Assembly: GCF_004341105.1 (NCBI RefSeq)
Contig: NZ_SLZK01000002.1
Location: 62,001-126,000, forward strand
Length of the DNA stretch: 64,000 bases
Direction: 5' to 3'
Source of the DNA: Rhizobium sp. BK418
GTDB lineage: Bacteria > Pseudomonadota > Alphaproteobacteria > Rhizobiales > Rhizobiaceae
Within the stretch, counting starts at the first letter, position 1; every line of letters starts with the position of its first letter. This document shows positions 60,622 through 64,000 of the stretch, piece after piece. The position numbers and the translations under genes are program-made. The notes beneath the pieces were generated by a model. It had not been told where the DNA came from, did no database searches, and saw nothing but the letters and a program-made list of their open reading frames with translations.

Positions 60622-61545
60622 ATGAGCGAGACACAGCGCAAGCTGACGACGATCTTTGCAGCCGACGTGCAGGACTATACGCGGTTGATGGGCGAGGACG
60701 AGGAAGGCACGCTCGCGATGCTGAAGCACTATCGCGATGCCATGTCGCGGCTCATCACTTCGCATGGCGGACGGGTGGTCAATACCTGGGGCGACGGGCT
60801 GCTGGCCGATTTTCCGAGTGTGGTCGAGGCCGTGCGGGCGGCGATCGACGTGCAGAACGAGCTTGCCGGCAAGAATGCGGCACGGCCGACCGACGGGCGC
60901 ATGCTCTTCCGCATCGGCATCAATCTCGGCGACCTCATTGTCGAAGGCGACGATATCTATGGCGACGGCGTCAATATCGCCGCGCGGCTGCAAGCCTCGG
61001 CGCCGGCCGGCGGGATCGTGATCTCGAATACCGTCTACGATCAGGTGCGCAACAAAGTGGCTGTCGGATTCGACTTTCTGGGCCCCCTGGAGATGAAGAA
61101 TGTCGCCGACGCCGTGCCGAGCTATGCCGTTCGCATCGGCGATATCGGAACGGAGCCGCAGAGGCCGGCAGCCGCCGCTCCCGATCGGCCCGTCGAGATG
61201 GTGACGCCACGACCGGCGCCGGCCCCGCCTGCGCCTCCGCGGGGTCGGCTGCGCAAGATCGGCGGCATCCTGGCCGTCATCGGCGCTGTGCTCATTGTCA
61301 TCAATATTGCCACCTGGGAGGGTGAATTTTGGGCAGTATGGCCGCTGCTCGCCTTCGCCTTCGTGGCCGCCATGAGATGGGTGCGATCACAGAACCAGTT
61401 CGACCAACGTATTGCAGCACTTGCCGTGATCGGGGTCGGCATCGTCGCCATCAATATGCTGACATGGCACGGAGTCTTCTGGGCGATATGGCCGCTGCTC
61501 GGGCTCTCCGTTGCCGCCGGCGTGCGCTGGGCAATGCGTGACTGA
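60622..61545 (+). CDS. Class III cyclase with C-terminal duplicated membrane-helix module
   Basis: A 307-residue protein: a class III cyclase domain (about 8-175) joined by a Pro/Ala-rich linker to a membrane part. Catalytic residues: Asp in IFAADVQDYTRLM, Asp in VVNTWGDGLLADF, and the Asn/Arg pair in GDGVNIAARLQ. The C-terminal region repeats a pair of helices twice: VIGAVLIVINIATWEGEFWAVWPLLAFAF and VIGVGIVAINMLTWHGVFWAIWPLLGLSV, each followed by (A/V)xRW. This is the 2TM domain layout. The ATG at 60622 has GGGGG 7 bases before it. It lies 107 bases after the dehydrogenase, same strand. Confidence 0.88.
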   Translation: MSETQRKLTTIFAADVQDYTRLMGEDEEGTLAMLKHYRDAMSRLITSHGGRVVNTWGDGLLADFPSVVEAVRAAIDVQNELAGKNAARPTDGRMLFRIGINLGDLIVEGDDIYGDGVNIAARLQASAPAGGIVISNTVYDQVRNKVAVGFDFLGPLEMKNVADAVPSYAVRIGDIGTEPQRPAAAAPDRPVEMVTPRPAPAPPAPPRGRLRKIGGILAVIGAVLIVINIATWEGEFWAVWPLLAFAFVAAMRWVRSQNQFDQRIAALAVIGVGIVAINMLTWHGVFWAIWPLLGLSVAAGVRWAMRD

Positions 61546-61548
61546 GGC

Positions 61549-62184
61549 TCAGGAGCGTCGTGCCAATCGAAGCGCGGCGCCATCGATCATCATCTGCAAC
61601 CCGGCTTCGAAAAAGGCTTCGTGGCCGCTGTTGCGATAATGCGTGATCGCCCTGTTGGTCAGCGTGAAATCGGCCGCCGCGGCATCGAGCTTTTCCCGTT
61701 CCGGCGGCGGTTCGGCCTGCTCCTCGATAACGCAGCCGACGGTGTAGCGACTGACCGCGACGAGCAGTTCCATGGCGAATTCCGCTCCCATGCCTGCTTT
61801 GACGAGTATCGCGATATGGGTTTCAATATTGGCGAGATCCTGCGGATTGGCCTCGGTACCTACATGCACCCGCCCGCCATCGCGATAGTTCAGAAGCGCG
61901 CGGCGGAAATTGCGGGCATTGTCCAGCATGAAGTCACGCCAATCATCCACCGAAGCAGGCCAATTATGCGTGTGGCCGCGGGCCATGATCTCTTCGGCCA
62001 TGGCTTCCACGAGCGCCCGCTTGCTCTTGAAGTGCCAGTAGAGCGCTGGCTGGCGCACATTCAGGCGCTCGGCAAGCATGCGGGTCGAGAGGGCATCGAT
62101 ACCCACTTCGTTCAAGAGCTTCAGCGCTTCGTCGACGATCTGCGCCCTGTCCACTTTCATCGGCTTCGACTTCCCGGTTGCCAT
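61549..62184 (-). CDS. tetR: Tetracycline-repressor-type TetR protein
   Basis: A 211-residue TetR protein with true TetR-type features: RAQIVDEALKLLNEVGIDALSTRMLAERLNVRQPALYWHFKSKRALVEAM (helix-turn-helix, about 12-60) and a C-terminal TetR_C domain with YRDGGRVHVGTE (the His-containing ligand region) and YTVGCVIEEQAE. It is divergent from the TetA-like exporter; two operators lie between (62191-62221), one 7 bases upstream of its ATG. Tetracycline resistance itself is not proven. Confidence 0.93.
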   Translation of the reverse strand: MATGKSKPMKVDRAQIVDEALKLLNEVGIDALSTRMLAERLNVRQPALYWHFKSKRALVEAMAEEIMARGHTHNWPASVDDWRDFMLDNARNFRRALLNYRDGGRVHVGTEANPQDLANIETHIAILVKAGMGAEFAMELLVAVSRYTVGCVIEEQAEPPPEREKLDAAAADFTLTNRAITHYRNSGHEAFFEAGLQMMIDGAALRLARRS

Positions 62185-62190
62185 TCCAAT

Positions 62191-62221
62191 TTATCAGCGA
62201 TAAGGAACTTATCAGTGATAA
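62191..62221. promoter_or_regulatory. Two tandem tet-type operators
   Basis: TTATC-AGC-GATAA (62191-62203) and TTATC-AGT-GATAA (62209-62221), centres 18 bases apart, in the 53-base gap between the divergent tetR and tetA-like genes. The arrangement matches tetO1/tetO2 control. Confidence 0.85.
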
Positions 62222-62237
62222 ATTTTCAGTTGATCCC

Positions 62238-63416
62238 ATGAAAATAGCGCTTGTCGTCGTCTATGCCACCGTGATCCTCGATGCTGCCGGCATCGGGCTG
62301 ACCCTGCCGATCTTTCCACGGCTGCTGCAGGACGTCGGCCATACTGACGATCTGGGGTGGCGGTTCGGTGCATTCCTGGCACTTTATGCGCTGATGCAAT
62401 TCATCTTCTCGCCGGTGCTCGGTTCGCTTTCAGACAGGTTCGGCCGCAAGCCGGTGCTGATGGTGTCACTTGCCGGTGCTGCCATCGACTATGTATTTAT
62501 AGCGGCTGCCCCGTCGCTCTGGCTGCTCTTTATCGGCCGAGCGATTGCCGGCCTCACGGGTGCCAGCAACGCCGTAGCCGCAGCCTGCGTGACCGATATC
62601 ACCGAGGATGCCGAGCGCACCCGCCGCTTCGGCCAGCTCAGCGCCTGCTTCGGCATCGGTTTCATTGCCGGTCCAGCGATCGGCGGAGTTCTAGGTGAAT
62701 TCTCCGTGAGGTTGCCCTTCGTCATCGCTGCCGCACTCAATGCAGCTAATCTGGTGATGGCGCTCTTCCTGCTGCCGGAGACGCGCATGACCGGTTCGGA
62801 AGCCGAGAAACAGGAATTTTCACCGCTTGCACATTTCCGCTGGCTCATGGGCTATCGGCTACTGCTGCCGCTCGCGGGCGCCTATTTCATCCTTGCACTT
62901 GTCGGCGAAGTCGGCGGTACGATCTGGGTTCTTTATGGACAGGACAAGTTTTCCTGGTCGCCCATGATGGTTGGCTTCTCGCTTGCCGCTTTCGGCTTCT
63001 TCCATGCGGTCGTGCAGGCTTTCATTGCCGGGCCAATCAGCGAAAGATGGGGGGAGCACCGGACACTTCTGATCGGCATCGTCGCCGACAGCGCGGCCTA
63101 TATCATCATCGCGCTGGTGACGCAGGGCTGGATGGCATTCCTGTTGATGCCGCTCTTCTGCCTCGGCGGGGTTGGCGCTCCTGCCCTGCAATCGCTGGTG
63201 ACGGCGCGTGTCGATAGCGATCATCAGGGACGGGCACAGGGGCTGCTTGCGAGCATGACCAGCCTTGCCTCGATCATCGGACCGCTGGCGATCAGCACTG
63301 TCTACTTCGCCTCGCGCGATGCCTTCCCAGGACTTGTCTGGGTGCTTGGCGCTGCTTTCTACGTACTCTGCCTGCCAGTCGCCTTCACGCGCCGGCCGAA
63401 GGATACAACGGCCTGA
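62238..63416 (+). CDS. Tetracycline-type MFS exporter (TetA-like)
   Basis: A 392-residue, 12-helix DHA1 antiporter closely organised like Tet(A/B/30): VYATVILDAAGIGLTLPIFPRLLQDV (TM1), motif A SPVLGSLSDRFGRKPVLM, TM4 AIAGLTGASNAVAAACVTDI and motif C GIGFIAGPAIGGVLGEFS. These residues match TetA hallmarks (Asp84/Arg70-type loop). It likely exports tetracycline or a related compound. The ATG at 62238 has no strong ribosome site but fits the family start. Repressed by the divergent tetR via the two operators. Confidence 0.93.
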   Translation: MKIALVVVYATVILDAAGIGLTLPIFPRLLQDVGHTDDLGWRFGAFLALYALMQFIFSPVLGSLSDRFGRKPVLMVSLAGAAIDYVFIAAAPSLWLLFIGRAIAGLTGASNAVAAACVTDITEDAERTRRFGQLSACFGIGFIAGPAIGGVLGEFSVRLPFVIAAALNAANLVMALFLLPETRMTGSEAEKQEFSPLAHFRWLMGYRLLLPLAGAYFILALVGEVGGTIWVLYGQDKFSWSPMMVGFSLAAFGFFHAVVQAFIAGPISERWGEHRTLLIGIVADSAAYIIIALVTQGWMAFLLMPLFCLGGVGAPALQSLVTARVDSDHQGRAQGLLASMTSLASIIGPLAISTVYFASRDAFPGLVWVLGAAFYVLCLPVAFTRRPKDTTA

Positions 63417-63424
63417 ACATCGGC

Positions 63425-63447
63425 GGCGGCGAGATGGTCTCGCCGCC
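63425..63447. terminator. Bidirectional hairpin between convergent genes
   Basis: GGCGGCGAGA pairs with TCTCGCCGCC around a three-base loop, 9 bases after the exporter stop and 22 bases beyond the end of the isomerase-like gene. Its symmetry suits termination in both directions, but no clear T run follows. Confidence 0.65.
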
Positions 63448-63468
63448 TGTTCCGATTACTTGACGCTG

Positions 63469-64000
63469 TTATTGGGCGACGCCGATCGAAGCCAGGTATT
63501 CAGCCGAAGCAATGATCTTCGATTTGTCCTTGATCTCGATGATCAGGCGCGGATTGCTTTCGACCTTGGCAAGGGCTGCAAAAATCGCGCGCCAGTTCAC
63601 GGTACCTTCGCCCAGCGCCCAGTGGCGGTCGGCATAACCGTCGGCATCCTGCAGGTGCACGTGGCCGAGGCGGTTGCCAGCGGCATGGACGTAATAATCA
63701 ACCGGTGGCGCACCGGTCGAGCCGTGGGCGTAGTGCGCATGGCCGGTATCGATGGAGACCGCAACGGCCGGCGAATTGAAGCTTTCGGCAAGCGCCACGC
63801 GGATATGCGGATCCTTGTCCTCGATGTTTTCGATGACGAGGGTGCAGCCGATTTCTTCGGCGCGCTTCACGGCTTCCCGCATCGTCTGATGGCAATAGTC
63901 GGTGATGCTTTCGCGCTCGCCTGGATTGTTGTCGAGGTTGTTATAGCCCCAGGTCGTGTAGGGGCTGTGGATGACCATGTGCGTGCCGCCGATTGCGGCG
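63469..64000 (-). CDS. Sugar phosphate isomerase/epimerase-like (xylose-isomerase TIM barrel), truncated by window
   Basis: The gene runs off the right edge, so its N-terminus is missing; 177 codons are visible. It is a xylose-isomerase-like TIM-barrel (AP-endonuclease-2 family) protein. Metal-site motifs: VIENIEDKD (Glu), VAVSIDTGHAHYAHGS (Asp-x-x-His), LGHVHLQDADG (His), and GEGTVNWRAIFAALAK, with the final IIEIKDKSK (Glu). Members isomerise or epimerise sugars or inositol derivatives; the exact reaction is unknown. Confidence 0.9.
   Translation of the reverse strand, partial: AAIGGTHMVIHSPYTTWGYNNLDNNPGERESITDYCHQTMREAVKRAEEIGCTLVIENIEDKDPHIRVALAESFNSPAVAVSIDTGHAHYAHGSTGAPPVDYYVHAAGNRLGHVHLQDADGYADRHWALGEGTVNWRAIFAALAKVESNPRLIIEIKDKSKIIASAEYLASIGVAQ

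Overview
The window looks like chromosome (or chromid) DNA of a fast-growing Rhizobium of the R. etli / R. leguminosarum type. The evidence is high GC with strong third-position GC, many divergent regulator/enzyme pairs, a dmeRF cobalt/nickel efflux pair, a rhizobial-type superoxide dismutase, a membrane PQQ glucose dehydrogenase, and short palindromic intergenic repeats resembling those common in Rhizobiaceae. I assign genus level by recognition only. I see no rRNA, tRNA, CRISPR, insertion sequence, phage or replication origin. Both ends cut genes: a sugar ABC transporter ATPase on the left and a sugar-isomerase-like protein on the right.

Layout. 1-3.1 kb: CUT2 sugar ABC transporter (ATPase, unusually long permease, binding protein). 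3.2-10.3 kb: small stress and housekeeping genes (msrB, a flavin-fold oxidase-like protein, an FAD oxidoreductase, acetyltransferases, a methyltransferase, a pentapeptide-repeat protein, a haemolysin-III-like protein, a DksA-like zinc finger, a UspA protein). 10.5-14.5 kb: a two-domain VOC dioxygenase and a 937-residue protein fusing a trypsin-like protease to a two-HKD phospholipase-D module, the most unusual gene here. 14.5-24 kb: aldo/keto reductase with LysR, MarR with DUF1398, an AI-2E-type permease, a polysaccharide deacetylase, oligopeptidase B, DUF1697 and an SDR. 24-26 kb: a broken TetR gene and a DHA2 drug exporter. 26-34 kb: selO with glutathione peroxidase, gcd, a DJ-1/PfpI protein with LysR, and a Tat-exported class A beta-lactamase. 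34-45 kb: dmeRF, two c-type cytochromes, LysE and WYL regulator, SDR and AraC, a metallophosphoesterase, ArsR-SRPBCC, and superoxide dismutase. 45-51 kb: a long coiled-coil protein, a PmtA-like methyltransferase, a TauE permease, an MFS exporter. 51-57 kb: TetR with glutathione transferase, then a quinone-reductase-like gene, a LysR gene and emrAB. 57-63.5 kb: two class III nucleotidyl cyclases around a class IV aminotransferase and an alcohol dehydrogenase, then a tetR/tetA-like efflux pair with two operators.

The window is dominated by detoxification, efflux and redox defence, each small unit with its own regulator. Many regulators have a clear dyad in their promoter. The best regulatory signal is a three-box element, GATTATCC / GATRATCC / RTTATC at fixed spacing, repeated before the oxidoreductase gene (52011), emrA (54073) and emrB (55365). 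It is probably the binding site of the LysR protein encoded between them, and ties these genes into one local regulon.
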